The notes beneath the pieces were generated by a model. The model did no database searches. It had not been told where the DNA came from and was given only the letters and a program-made list of their open reading frames with translations. From Ponticaulis koreensis DSM 19734 (GTDB lineage Bacteria; Pseudomonadota; Alphaproteobacteria; Caulobacterales; Hyphomonadaceae), in NCBI RefSeq assembly GCF_000420665.1, contig NZ_ATVJ01000001.1:1612001-1676000 (forward strand): 64,000 bases of DNA, given 5' to 3'. The position numbers were made by a program, and so were the translations under genes. Each line of letters begins with the position of its first letter. Position 1 is the stretch's first letter. Shown piece by piece: positions 45,005-53,289 of the stretch.

Positions 45005-45457
45005 ATGCGCGCACGTGCACGTCGTTTCTGGCTGATCGTTATTGCTGGTGTAATTCTGGTTGGCGCTGTTGGCCTCACGCTAACGGCTCTGTCCAGTCAG
45101 GTCCAGCTTTTCTACACGCCGAAGGACCTCGTCGCGCAGGGCGGTGCTGTGCCGGGTGAGCGCGCACGTATTGGCGGTCTGGTTCAGATGGGCTCTGTCC
45201 GTACGCTAGAAGACGGCGCGCTACGCTTTGTCGTGGAAGACGCAGAAGGCGAGATCGCTGTTGCCTATGACGGCTTCATTCCTGATCTCTTCCGTGAAGG
45301 GCAAGGCGTTGTCGCGAACGGCGTCTTCACTGAGGCCTATACCTTTGAGGCTGACGAGTTGCTCGCTAAGCATGATGAAAACTATATCCCGCGTGAAATT
45401 CAGGAAACGCTGCAAGAGCAGGGCGTTTATCGCGGCGATGAAGAGCCGACCAGCTAG
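45005..45457 (+). CDS. ccmE: Cytochrome c maturation haem chaperone CcmE
   Basis: 150 aa periplasmic, membrane-anchored haem chaperone. An N-terminal helix (LIVIAGVILVGAVGLTLTAL) is followed by an OB-fold beta-barrel. The haem-binding His is H123 with Y127 in AKHDENYIP, the conserved HxxxY arrangement. It takes haem from CcmC and delivers it to CcmFH. No other ccm gene is adjacent, and it sits at the end of the two-component transcript, ten bases after the kinase. Confidence 0.95.
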   Translation: MRARARRFWLIVIAGVILVGAVGLTLTALSSQVQLFYTPKDLVAQGGAVPGERARIGGLVQMGSVRTLEDGALRFVVEDAEGEIAVAYDGFIPDLFREGQGVVANGVFTEAYTFEADELLAKHDENYIPREIQETLQEQGVYRGDEEPTS

Positions 45458-45467
45458 GCTGACCGGC

Positions 45468-46304
45468 TCATCCCTGTCCCCAGACAACCAGCTTATTGTC
45501 GATGTCGTGGCCTATATCGGCGCGGCCAAGATATTCGATGTCGGAGCGGTGGCACCATTCGCGCACGCTCTCTTCATAGGTCATGCCGAACGGGATTTCG
45601 TTCTCTGGAATGTCTGAACAGCGCCCCAGCGCGATGCCGCGCACCTGACGGATGTTCTCGTTCGAGCAGAGGGTGAACATCTTCCTGTCGATGGCGTATT
45701 CATACTCGCCGACATCTTCGATCATCAGAACATGACCTGACAGGTCCGGCTGCCAGTGCGTGCCGATGAGGTGCTCAATGATGGAGAGATTGATCGCCAC
45801 ACGTGGATGTGGCGCGCGGGCCATTGGCTCAATGCCCTCCAGCGAACGCCCGGTCAGATAATCGAATACCCGCGCGATGCAAGCTTCGCCGCCCGTGCGT
45901 TCAATTTCGACAGCGACCGGCCCATGGATCGGGCGACCAATCTGCATTTTGTAGAGACGTGCGAGCACGGCGCCAAAATCGGAATAGCCGATATAGGCTT
46001 TGGCGTTGGCATTCCCGTTCAGGCGTTCAAACATGGAATCGTGCAACCGCATGCAGCCATAGCCGCCGCGTGCCGCCCAGATCACATCGATATCCGGCGA
46101 GTTTGCGTATTCGAGAAAAGCAAGGCTGCGGGCTTCATCATTGCCTGCAAAATGGCCGTGCGTGAGGAAGCATTGCGGGTGAAAACGCAGCTCGATCTCA
46201 CTACCGTAATGCTCACGGGCGAAGCGCGTCACTTTTTCGGCGGTTTCCTGTGAGATCGCCTTAGCCGGGGCGACCACGCCTATCGTCAAACCGGAACTGC
46301 CCAT
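45468..46304 (-). CDS. ldcA: LD-carboxypeptidase (S66, LdcA-like)
   Basis: Cytoplasmic muramoyl-tetrapeptide L,D-carboxypeptidase, which removes the terminal D-Ala from recycled murein tetrapeptides. 278 aa from ATG 46304 (AGAGG six bases upstream). The S66 nucleophile is in AKAYIGYSDFGAVL; the DVIWAARGGYGCMRL segment and a Glu in MIEDVGEYEYA complete the site. No signal peptide. It is divergent from an Mpl-type ligase that uses its tripeptide product, which supports the assignment. Confidence 0.88.
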   Translation of the reverse strand: MGSSGLTIGVVAPAKAISQETAEKVTRFAREHYGSEIELRFHPQCFLTHGHFAGNDEARSLAFLEYANSPDIDVIWAARGGYGCMRLHDSMFERLNGNANAKAYIGYSDFGAVLARLYKMQIGRPIHGPVAVEIERTGGEACIARVFDYLTGRSLEGIEPMARAPHPRVAINLSIIEHLIGTHWQPDLSGHVLMIEDVGEYEYAIDRKMFTLCSNENIRQVRGIALGRCSDIPENEIPFGMTYEESVREWCHRSDIEYLGRADIGHDIDNKLVVWGQG

Positions 46305-46341
46305 ATAGACCTCTACAAGGATTAGAGATGAGTGATTCGCT

Positions 46342-47781
46342 ATGACCCTAGCCGGTGAGGGCCAGAAGGCCAAAAGCTATTTCTTCTGCGGTATCGGTGG
46401 AAGCGGCATGCTGCCGCTCGCTATGATCCTCAAAGGACAGGGTGCCGAAGTTTCAGGTTCTGATCGGGCCTATGATCAGGGGCGGTCGGCTGAGAAGTTC
46501 GACTATCTGAAGGCTCAGGGCTTCAAACTGTTTCCGCAGGATGGTTCAGGTCTCCAAAGCAAGGATCAGATCCTCGTCGCGTCTGCTGCGGTTGAAGACA
46601 CCGTGCCGGATGTAGCAGCTGCGCTAACGCTTGGTTGTACACGCCTTGGCCGCGCCGAGCTTCTTTCCAGCTTGTTCAACGAAGCGCCGAAAAGCATTGG
46701 CGTGGCGGGTACGTCCGGCAAATCCACGACGACAGGTATGATTGGTTGGATCCTCCATGATCTGGGGCTCAAGCCGACTGTCATGAATGGCGCCGTGATG
46801 AAAAATTTCGTCACGCCGGATGCGCTGTTCGCAAGCGCGCTGGTCGGTTCCGGTGAGATTTTCGTGTCTGAAGTCGATGAAAGCGACGGCTCGATTGCGC
46901 GCTATAATCCAACCGTGGCGCTCATCAATAATATCGCGCTCGACCATAAGACGATGGATGAGCTGCGCGTTCTGTTCGAAGGCTTCGCCCGTAGATCTGA
47001 TGTTGCGGTTCTCAATGATGAGAACGAAGAAACCAGTCGCCTGAACCAGACTCTCCTTGGTCATGGGGACGAGCCGGAGCATGCCTCGGTCTCTTTCAGC
47101 CTTGATGACCCGATGTCTGAATTCACCGCTAGCGACATCGAGCCTGGCCCTACAAGCATTTCTTTTCGCGCGCATATGAGCGACGAGTTGCGAAAGTCTG
47201 CCTTCGTGACGCTTCAAATGCCGGGCGTGCACAATGTCTATAACGCGTTGGCGGCTATCGCTGCGGTGACGCGAGTGGGCGTGTCTTTCGATGATGCCTG
47301 TAAGTCGGTGGAGAAATTCACCGGCGTTAAGCGGCGTTTCGACATTGTTGGTACGTCCGAGGCTGGAATCACCGTCATTGATGATTTCGGGCACAATCCG
47401 GATAAAATCGGGGCCACGCTTCGCACGCTGCATGACTTTGACGGCCGCCTGTTGGTGATGTTCCAACCGCACGGCTTTGGTCCGCTAAAGAAGATGCGCG
47501 CTGAGTTCGTCGAGACGTTCGTGAACGGTCTGAATGATGAAGACGTTCTGATCATGCCGCAGCCTGTCTATTTTGGTGGCACGGTGGATCGCTCCGTGAC
47601 CAGCGAGCATCTGGTCGGTGACATCAAGGACGCTTGCAAACGGGCTGAAGTTTTTGAAACGCGCGACGAGTGCGGCGATCGTCTGGTGGAGCTGGCAAAG
47701 CCCGGCGATCGGATCATTGTGATGGGCGCGCGCGATGACACGCTTTCAGAATTTGCTGCGGCTGTTCTCAGCCGCGTCTGA
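46342..47781 (+). CDS. mpl: Mur ligase, UDP-MurNAc:tripeptide ligase (Mpl-like)
   Basis: 479 aa Mur ligase that re-attaches recycled L-Ala-D-Glu-mDAP to UDP-MurNAc. The N-terminal MurC-like domain has the FFCGIGGSGMLPLA dinucleotide motif. The ATPase domain has P-loop VAGTSGKSTTTGMIG and SEVDESDGSIARYNP. The C-terminal domain has KRRFDIVGTSEAGITVIDDF in parts (KRRFDIVG, VIDDFGHNPDKI). MurC has the same order, but the lone location beside ldcA, away from a dcw cluster, favours Mpl. MurC remains an alternative. Confidence 0.78.
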   Translation: MTLAGEGQKAKSYFFCGIGGSGMLPLAMILKGQGAEVSGSDRAYDQGRSAEKFDYLKAQGFKLFPQDGSGLQSKDQILVASAAVEDTVPDVAAALTLGCTRLGRAELLSSLFNEAPKSIGVAGTSGKSTTTGMIGWILHDLGLKPTVMNGAVMKNFVTPDALFASALVGSGEIFVSEVDESDGSIARYNPTVALINNIALDHKTMDELRVLFEGFARRSDVAVLNDENEETSRLNQTLLGHGDEPEHASVSFSLDDPMSEFTASDIEPGPTSISFRAHMSDELRKSAFVTLQMPGVHNVYNALAAIAAVTRVGVSFDDACKSVEKFTGVKRRFDIVGTSEAGITVIDDFGHNPDKIGATLRTLHDFDGRLLVMFQPHGFGPLKKMRAEFVETFVNGLNDEDVLIMPQPVYFGGTVDRSVTSEHLVGDIKDACKRAEVFETRDECGDRLVELAKPGDRIIVMGARDDTLSEFAAAVLSRV

Positions 47782-47861
47782 TCAATTGCGTTAAAACCTC
47801 TTGCATGACGTTGGGGCGTCTGTGACAGAGAGCGGTAAGTCTATCTGTCCGAGGAAACGCT

Positions 47862-48617
47862 ATGTCTGAATTTATCACCGTTGAGCGCCATGATCGCGTC
47901 CGTGTCGTCAAGATTAACCGTCCTGCGGCCAAGAATGCTCTGACGCAGGATATGTATGGTGCGATGGCTGATGCGCTGTTCGAAGCGGATGAAAACAAGG
48001 ATATCCGTGCGGTACTGCTTACGTCTGACGGTGAACTGTTCACCGCAGGCAACGACCTTCGCGACTTCCAGAGCGAGCGCGGGGAAGGTGAGGCGCCTGT
48101 GGGACGTTTCCTGCGTGCAATCCGCGATGTGAACGTGCCTTTCATCATCGCTGTGAACGGGCCGTCCATCGGTGTGGGTCTCACAATGCTGCTTCACGCC
48201 GATCTGATCATCGCGAGCGAGCGCGCGACCTTCAAAGCTCCGTTCGCGCAGATTGGTGTGGTGCCTGAGGCGGGCTCTTCCATTCTTCTGCCGCAGGCTG
48301 TCGGTATGGCGTGGGCGAATGATATTCTGCTGACAGGCCGCGCACTGACCGCGCAGGAGGCTCTTTCAATTGGCCTGATCTCGCGCGTGTATCCGGACGG
48401 TGACCTTGCTGCTGAAGCTATGAAGCTCGCGATGCAAGTGTCCCAAATGCCGCCAAACGCCATGCTGGAATCCAAAAAGCTCATCCGTGCAGGGCGTGAC
48501 GCCATTATCGCTCAGATGGAAAAAGAAATGGTGGCCTTCGGTAACCAGCTGCGCTCGGCTGAATTCAAGGAAGCGGCAACGGCCTTCTTTGAGAAGCGTG
48601 CCCCTGTTTTCGACTAA
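47862..48617 (+). CDS. Enoyl-CoA hydratase/isomerase family protein
   Basis: 251 aa crotonase-fold acyl-CoA enzyme. The oxyanion-hole segments are FTAGNDLRDFQ and NGPSIGVGLTMLLHADLI. The C-terminal trimerisation helices follow (LESKKLIRAGRDAIIAQME). The residue in the position of the second catalytic Glu lies in PEAGSSILLPQAVGMA. GAGGA precedes the ATG. Role in beta-oxidation or another acyl-CoA pathway cannot be decided; it has no pathway neighbours. Confidence 0.9.
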   Translation: MSEFITVERHDRVRVVKINRPAAKNALTQDMYGAMADALFEADENKDIRAVLLTSDGELFTAGNDLRDFQSERGEGEAPVGRFLRAIRDVNVPFIIAVNGPSIGVGLTMLLHADLIIASERATFKAPFAQIGVVPEAGSSILLPQAVGMAWANDILLTGRALTAQEALSIGLISRVYPDGDLAAEAMKLAMQVSQMPPNAMLESKKLIRAGRDAIIAQMEKEMVAFGNQLRSAEFKEAATAFFEKRAPVFD

Positions 48618-48645
48618 CCGGCTGCAGACAACAGAACAAAAAAAG

Positions 48646-48672
48646 AGGGCGGCCTTTAAAGGGCCGCCCTTT
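48646..48672. terminator. Bidirectional terminator between crotonase and TonB receptor
   Basis: A 9-bp stem AGGGCGGCC/GGCCGCCCT with a seven-base loop. The minus strand continues into C followed by seven T, giving a strong end for the TonB-receptor mRNA; the plus strand has three T. Confidence 0.85.
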
Positions 48673-48707
48673 CAGTTCGGGAGGAATGCACTTACGTGCC
48701 GAAAGAA

Positions 48708-51047
48708 CTAGTATTCGTAAGTCAGCTCGATACCGAGAACGCGACCCTTTTTCAGAGGAGAGAGCGTGCCCGCAGCCGGGAACTGACCGAACGGTTCGTT
48801 GATACCATTGCTCAGGTTCTGTGAACCCGGGATGAACCCTGACAGAGCACCGCCAAATGGCAGCTGTGTATCGTTACCAACGCTGACTTCGTCGAGCAGG
48901 TTGTCACCGTAGACAGACAGCTGAACGCCGTCCCAAGGTGTTGACCAAGTGACGTTTGCAGTCAGGGAGTTGTATTCCTGAACCCAACCGAAGTTGTTGT
49001 CTGTGTATGCGAACTGGTCCTTGAACTGGAAGTTCACGCGTGTTGCCACAGAACCCATGTCGCCGAGATCGTGGTCGTACAGAACGCCAACGCCCCATGT
49101 GAGCTCAGGCACACGTGGGATTGCGAGGTCGAGATCAGCGGAATCAACGACGCCGTCGCCGGAAATGTCGAACGTTACGTCTGTATATTCTGCGTCGATC
49201 AGACCGATATTACCCATGACGAGCAGGCTGTCAGTCACTGCGTAGCGACCTTCAACCTCGAGGCCGAGGATTTCAGCGTCAGCTGTGTTGACGATGTTCT
49301 GAACAACGCCAGCGGTCGGATCAGAGAGGTTCACTTCGCGTTGCATGTCGGCAATATCAGTGAAGAAGAGCGCAGAGTTCACCTGGCCGCGGCCGTCTTC
49401 TGTTTCCCACTTCACGCCGATCTCATAGCTGTCGACAGCTTCTTCGTCGAATGCACGTGACTGGCCAGCCGGGAAGAGGCTTTCAAACGCAGTTGGTTCC
49501 GTAATGCGGAAGTTGTAACCACCAGAGCGGAAGCCGCGTGTGTAGTTACCGTAAACGAGCGTTGTGTCGTTCGCGAAGTACTGGAAGCCCACACGTGGTG
49601 TGAAGTTTTCCCATGTGTCGCCGTCTGTGAAGCCGTTAGACTCGCCCGGAATGAACGGGTTCGTGCCGGAAGTCGGGCAAGAACCGTCGACAACAGAACA
49701 CTCTGGACGTGGGCGGATGTATGTAATGCCGACGTCTTTTTCTTCACGTGACCAACGCAGGCCGAAAATACCGGTGAAGTTTTCTGTGAAGTCGTAATCG
49801 ACCTGACCGAAGATACCGAGAACTGTATGGTCCTGATCGCCGCCACCATAGAACAGTGCAGCAGAAGATGGCGGGATTGCGCGAACTTCTGTGTAGGCAA
49901 CGTCCTGCTCGAAGTAGAACAGACCTGTTGTGACATCAGCATTGCCGAACTGGCCGTTATAGCGAAGCTCGTTAGACCATTGCTCTGCTTCCAGTTCAGT
50001 GTCGGAGTGGAAGAGTGTCAGAGGCGTAGAGTCGATGTCGCCGCCGGTTGTGTTGTTAAGCGTCCGGTAGCCGATAATATTTGTGATTGTGCCATCACCG
50101 AACGGAACGTCGATTTCTGTCTGGTTAGAGATGAACGTGTTCTCAGACGTCGCAAAACCCGGATAGTTGATCGCGAAGTCAAATGAATCGCGGTCAAACA
50201 GCCCACGGTTTTGTCCTGCAGGGCCGTCGCTGCGTCCGTCTCCATATTGGAATTTGAACAGGTTGGAAATGTCGGATGTCGGGAACCATTCCAGTGCACC
50301 GCGAACGATGTACGTCAGTGCTTCACCATGGTTTTCGCCGGTTGCGAGGTTCTCGAAATAGCCTTCGTCGCTGTTGTAGAAGACAGAGATTTTACCGTTG
50401 AGTGTATCTTCGATGAGCGGGCCAGAAACGACCGCCTGCGTATAAAGGTTTCCACCACCACGGCCCTCGTTGACGGGTGTTTCGTAAGCGATGCGCGCGC
50501 GTGCTGTGAAATCGTCAGTCGGGTTGCCTGTGTTGATGAGAACTGCGCCACCAGTTGTGTTGCGGCCGAAGAGCAGGCCTTGCGGGCCACGAAGCACCTC
50601 AACAGATTCCAGATCGAACAGGTCGAGTACAAGACCGGCGTTCAGGCCCATGTACACGCCGTCAACGAATACGCCGACTGCAGGGTCGATGGATGGAATA
50701 GAGGAGTTTACGCCAAGGCCGCGGATCGCGAAGTTCGCTGTGCCGCGCGCTGTACCCGCGTCATCCAGAGACACGTTTGGCGAAGAGTAAGACAGAGATT
50801 CAAGGTCGCGCACGTTAAGCGCGTCGAGCGTGTCTTCGTTATAGGCAGTTACGGAAACCGGAACTGTTTGTACGTCTTCAACATCTGATTTTTTTGTCGC
50901 GCTTACAGTTACGGTCTGAAGGACACGGCTGACTGTGTTTTCGCGAGCTGCCGGTGCGTCTGTCCCAGCGTCCTGCGCGAAAGCGCCGCCGGCGAGAGTA
51001 AGCGCAAGCATGGAAGCGCTGCCGACGAGTACTTTACTTATTTTCAT
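48708..51047 (-). CDS. TonB-dependent outer-membrane receptor
   Basis: 779 aa. The signal peptide ends at AGGAFAQD. A TonB-box-like VLQTVTVSATKK segment is followed by the plug domain (DVRDLESLSYSSPNVSLDDA in parts: NVRDLESLSYSSPNV; FAIRGLGVNSSIPSIDPAV; VEVLRGPQGLLFGRNTTGG). The barrel ends ELTYEY with a terminal aromatic. The plug pattern (YGRNTTGGAVL type) is that of the large sphingomonad/caulobacter receptor group that handles diverse carbohydrates or aromatic compounds as well as iron chelates. No Fur-like site was found upstream. Ligand unknown. Confidence 0.9.
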   Translation of the reverse strand: MKISKVLVGSASMLALTLAGGAFAQDAGTDAPAARENTVSRVLQTVTVSATKKSDVEDVQTVPVSVTAYNEDTLDALNVRDLESLSYSSPNVSLDDAGTARGTANFAIRGLGVNSSIPSIDPAVGVFVDGVYMGLNAGLVLDLFDLESVEVLRGPQGLLFGRNTTGGAVLINTGNPTDDFTARARIAYETPVNEGRGGGNLYTQAVVSGPLIEDTLNGKISVFYNSDEGYFENLATGENHGEALTYIVRGALEWFPTSDISNLFKFQYGDGRSDGPAGQNRGLFDRDSFDFAINYPGFATSENTFISNQTEIDVPFGDGTITNIIGYRTLNNTTGGDIDSTPLTLFHSDTELEAEQWSNELRYNGQFGNADVTTGLFYFEQDVAYTEVRAIPPSSAALFYGGGDQDHTVLGIFGQVDYDFTENFTGIFGLRWSREEKDVGITYIRPRPECSVVDGSCPTSGTNPFIPGESNGFTDGDTWENFTPRVGFQYFANDTTLVYGNYTRGFRSGGYNFRITEPTAFESLFPAGQSRAFDEEAVDSYEIGVKWETEDGRGQVNSALFFTDIADMQREVNLSDPTAGVVQNIVNTADAEILGLEVEGRYAVTDSLLVMGNIGLIDAEYTDVTFDISGDGVVDSADLDLAIPRVPELTWGVGVLYDHDLGDMGSVATRVNFQFKDQFAYTDNNFGWVQEYNSLTANVTWSTPWDGVQLSVYGDNLLDEVSVGNDTQLPFGGALSGFIPGSQNLSNGINEPFGQFPAAGTLSPLKKGRVLGIELTYEY

Positions 51048-51215
51048 AGAGTTATTCTCCCTGATGTTGTCAGCGGCCTCATTACGTTGGGGCAGGGCGC
51101 TGTTCAGTGCGCCTAGATAGGGAGAAATGCTTTAAAGTGAAGTATACTGAAGTTGTAATAATGCGGTTTCGTGTACAAATATACGTGAATACACTATGAA
51201 TTCTCGATATACTGG

Positions 51216-52613
51216 TTATTCTTGTGCTTTAGGTAGTAATAGCGCTGCACGTAAACCTGTGGCAGGAGGCTCGCCCGGCCCGTCACATAACTCGAACTTT
51301 CCGTGGTGAAGGCGCGCAATTGCATCCACCATAGCGAGGCCGAGGCCATTGCCGGGCTGTGTGCGGCTCGCTTCCAGGCGCACAAAACGCTTCACAGCCC
51401 GTTCGCGGTCTGCCTCGGGAATACCGGGCCCGGTATCCGTGACAGATATCTCGGCCTGCGCATGGCTGTTGGTCCGCACACGCAACGTCATAGCACCGCC
51501 CTTCGGCGTGTACTTCATCGCATTGTCGAGAAGGTTTGCCATAGCCTGACCGAGCAGAGACGGGTCGCCGTCGACGGTAAGGCCGACTTCAATCTCGCTA
51601 TCAAAAGACAGCCCTTCATCTTCGGCGGCAGGATCATAGAGTTCGGCTAATTCCTCGCCCAGCGTACTGATGTCGACCTGTTTGAACTTGGCGGCATCGC
51701 CAGCCTGAATGCGCGACAGGCTGAGGATAGCGTTGAAGGTCGCAAGGACCGCGTCGACTTCGGCGATTGTGCGCTCAAGGCTTTCCTCACGATCGACTTT
51801 CTCGCCATCGCGCAGATCGTTTTCCAAACGGTTGCGAAGACGTGTGAGCGGCGAGCGAAGGTCGTGCGCAATAGCGTCACCGGCATGACGGGTTGTCATC
51901 ATGAGGTGTTCGAGCTTGTCGAGCATGGCGTTGAGGCGTTCGGACAGGCGGTCAAACTCGTCGCCTGAGCCAATGACCGGGGCGCGGCGAGACAGGTCGC
52001 CGGAGATGATGCCATCTGTTGTACGGGTGAGCTGTTCGGCGCGTCGTGCGGCCCAGCGTGAGATAATCAGGCCGCCAATGAGTGACAGGGCCAGACCGAT
52101 TGGCAGAGCCGTCCACATTGTCTGGATAATCCGGTCCACAATCTGGCGACGCTGGCCAAGATCGTAGGCAACCATGAGCGCGGCGCCATTAGGCAGGCGG
52201 ATGATGATGCCATTAGCAGACCGGACCTCAATCTCGCCGTTCCGGTTCAGTGTCTGATAACTGAAATTGGTCTCGACAGATTCTTCGTTGGGTACTTCGT
52301 CGGGGATAGATGGAAAGTCACCAGAGATGGTTTGCCCGTCTGCGTCCTGCAGAACGTAGAAATAAGGGCCCGGAACGGACGAGCGCTCGACAACGGACTG
52401 GTTCAGCCGCGCCATGCCGCCTGTGTTGAAGGCAGCTGCGAGTGCCTGCACCTCACCATCCAGTTCCTTCACGGACTGGGAGCGCATGTACCCGGCGGTC
52501 GAGTAAAAAAGGTAGATCAGAAGGCCGAACGTAAAGATGAGGAACGTTACGGCGTGGACCACCGCCAATCTGAAAGTGGTGGTCCTGACAAATGATGGAA
52601 GCGGTAGCCTCAT
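51216..52613 (-). CDS. Sensor histidine kinase (envelope-stress type)
   Basis: 465 aa, two transmembrane helices (about 17-37 and 170-190) bounding a periplasmic sensor of about 130 aa. HAMP (SRWAARRAEQLTRTTDGII) and HisKA follow, with the phosphorylated His in GDAIAHDLRSPLTRLRNRLE. HATPase_c has N (LANLLDNAMKYTPKGG) and G boxes (TDTGPGIPEADRE, GNGLGLAMVDAIA). Its ATG overlaps the regulator's stop. Being co-transcribed with degP suggests it senses periplasmic misfolding (inference). Confidence 0.92.
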   Translation of the reverse strand: MRLPLPSFVRTTTFRLAVVHAVTFLIFTFGLLIYLFYSTAGYMRSQSVKELDGEVQALAAAFNTGGMARLNQSVVERSSVPGPYFYVLQDADGQTISGDFPSIPDEVPNEESVETNFSYQTLNRNGEIEVRSANGIIIRLPNGAALMVAYDLGQRRQIVDRIIQTMWTALPIGLALSLIGGLIISRWAARRAEQLTRTTDGIISGDLSRRAPVIGSGDEFDRLSERLNAMLDKLEHLMMTTRHAGDAIAHDLRSPLTRLRNRLENDLRDGEKVDREESLERTIAEVDAVLATFNAILSLSRIQAGDAAKFKQVDISTLGEELAELYDPAAEDEGLSFDSEIEVGLTVDGDPSLLGQAMANLLDNAMKYTPKGGAMTLRVRTNSHAQAEISVTDTGPGIPEADRERAVKRFVRLEASRTQPGNGLGLAMVDAIARLHHGKFELCDGPGEPPATGLRAALLLPKAQE

Positions 52614-53281
52614 GCTTGCAGGCGATAGCCCGCGCCGCGCACTGTGTGAAGCAGTGGACGGTCAAAATCCTTGTCGATTTTGCCACGAAGGCGGGAGATG
52701 TGGACGTCGATGACGTTTGTCTGAGGATCAAAGTGATAGTCCCAGACTTTCTCCAGAAGCATTGTGCGGGTCACAACCTGACCAGCATTGCGCATCAGGA
52801 ATTCCAGAAGACGGAATTCACGTGGCTGGAGATCAATGCTCTCTTCGCCGCGTTTTACTGTGCGTGCGAGGAGGTTCATCTCCAGATCACCAACTTTTAG
52901 AATAGTGATCGGAGCTTCTGTGCCGCCGCGACGGCCCAGCGCATCTACGCGAGCGAGCAGTTCGCTCGGTGCAAATGGCTTGGTGAGATAATCATCCCCG
53001 CCAGCTTTCAGGCCTTCGACACGGTGGTCGACATCACTCAGTGCGGACAGGAAGAGCGTTGGCGCATTGCCGCCGCTCTCACGGAATTCGCGAACGAGTT
53101 CCAGGCCATCCTTGCGGGGCAGCATCCGGTCAACGATCAGGAGATCGAACTCTTTGGAGCGAGCCAGCGCAAGTCCGGAATCGCCATCATGCACAGTTTC
53201 GACTGAGTGGCCCTCATCGCTCAGAATTCTCTGAACGAAGCTGGCCATTTCCAGATCATCTTCAATGGCGAGGATGTTCAT
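52610..53281 (-). CDS. OmpR/PhoB-family response regulator
   Basis: 223 aa. Receiver with E7/D8/D9 and phospho-acceptor D51 (LLIVDRMLPRKDG); the Lys is in DDYLTKPFAPSELLAR. The winged helix includes LQPREFRLLEFLMRNAGQVV and NVIDVHISRLRGKID. It starts eight bases after the degP stop and overlaps the kinase start by four bases. The CopR/TctD-like sequence type does not identify the signal. Confidence 0.93.
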   Translation of the reverse strand: MNILAIEDDLEMASFVQRILSDEGHSVETVHDGDSGLALARSKEFDLLIVDRMLPRKDGLELVREFRESGGNAPTLFLSALSDVDHRVEGLKAGGDDYLTKPFAPSELLARVDALGRRGGTEAPITILKVGDLEMNLLARTVKRGEESIDLQPREFRLLEFLMRNAGQVVTRTMLLEKVWDYHFDPQTNVIDVHISRLRGKIDKDFDRPLLHTVRGAGYRLQA

Positions 53282-53289
53282 CTTGTCTA

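Noticed and set aside
46342-47781. MurC of a dcw cell-wall cluster
   Set aside because: No mur, ftsW, ftsQ or ddl neighbours; the divergent ldcA supports Mpl instead, though MurC is not fully excluded.
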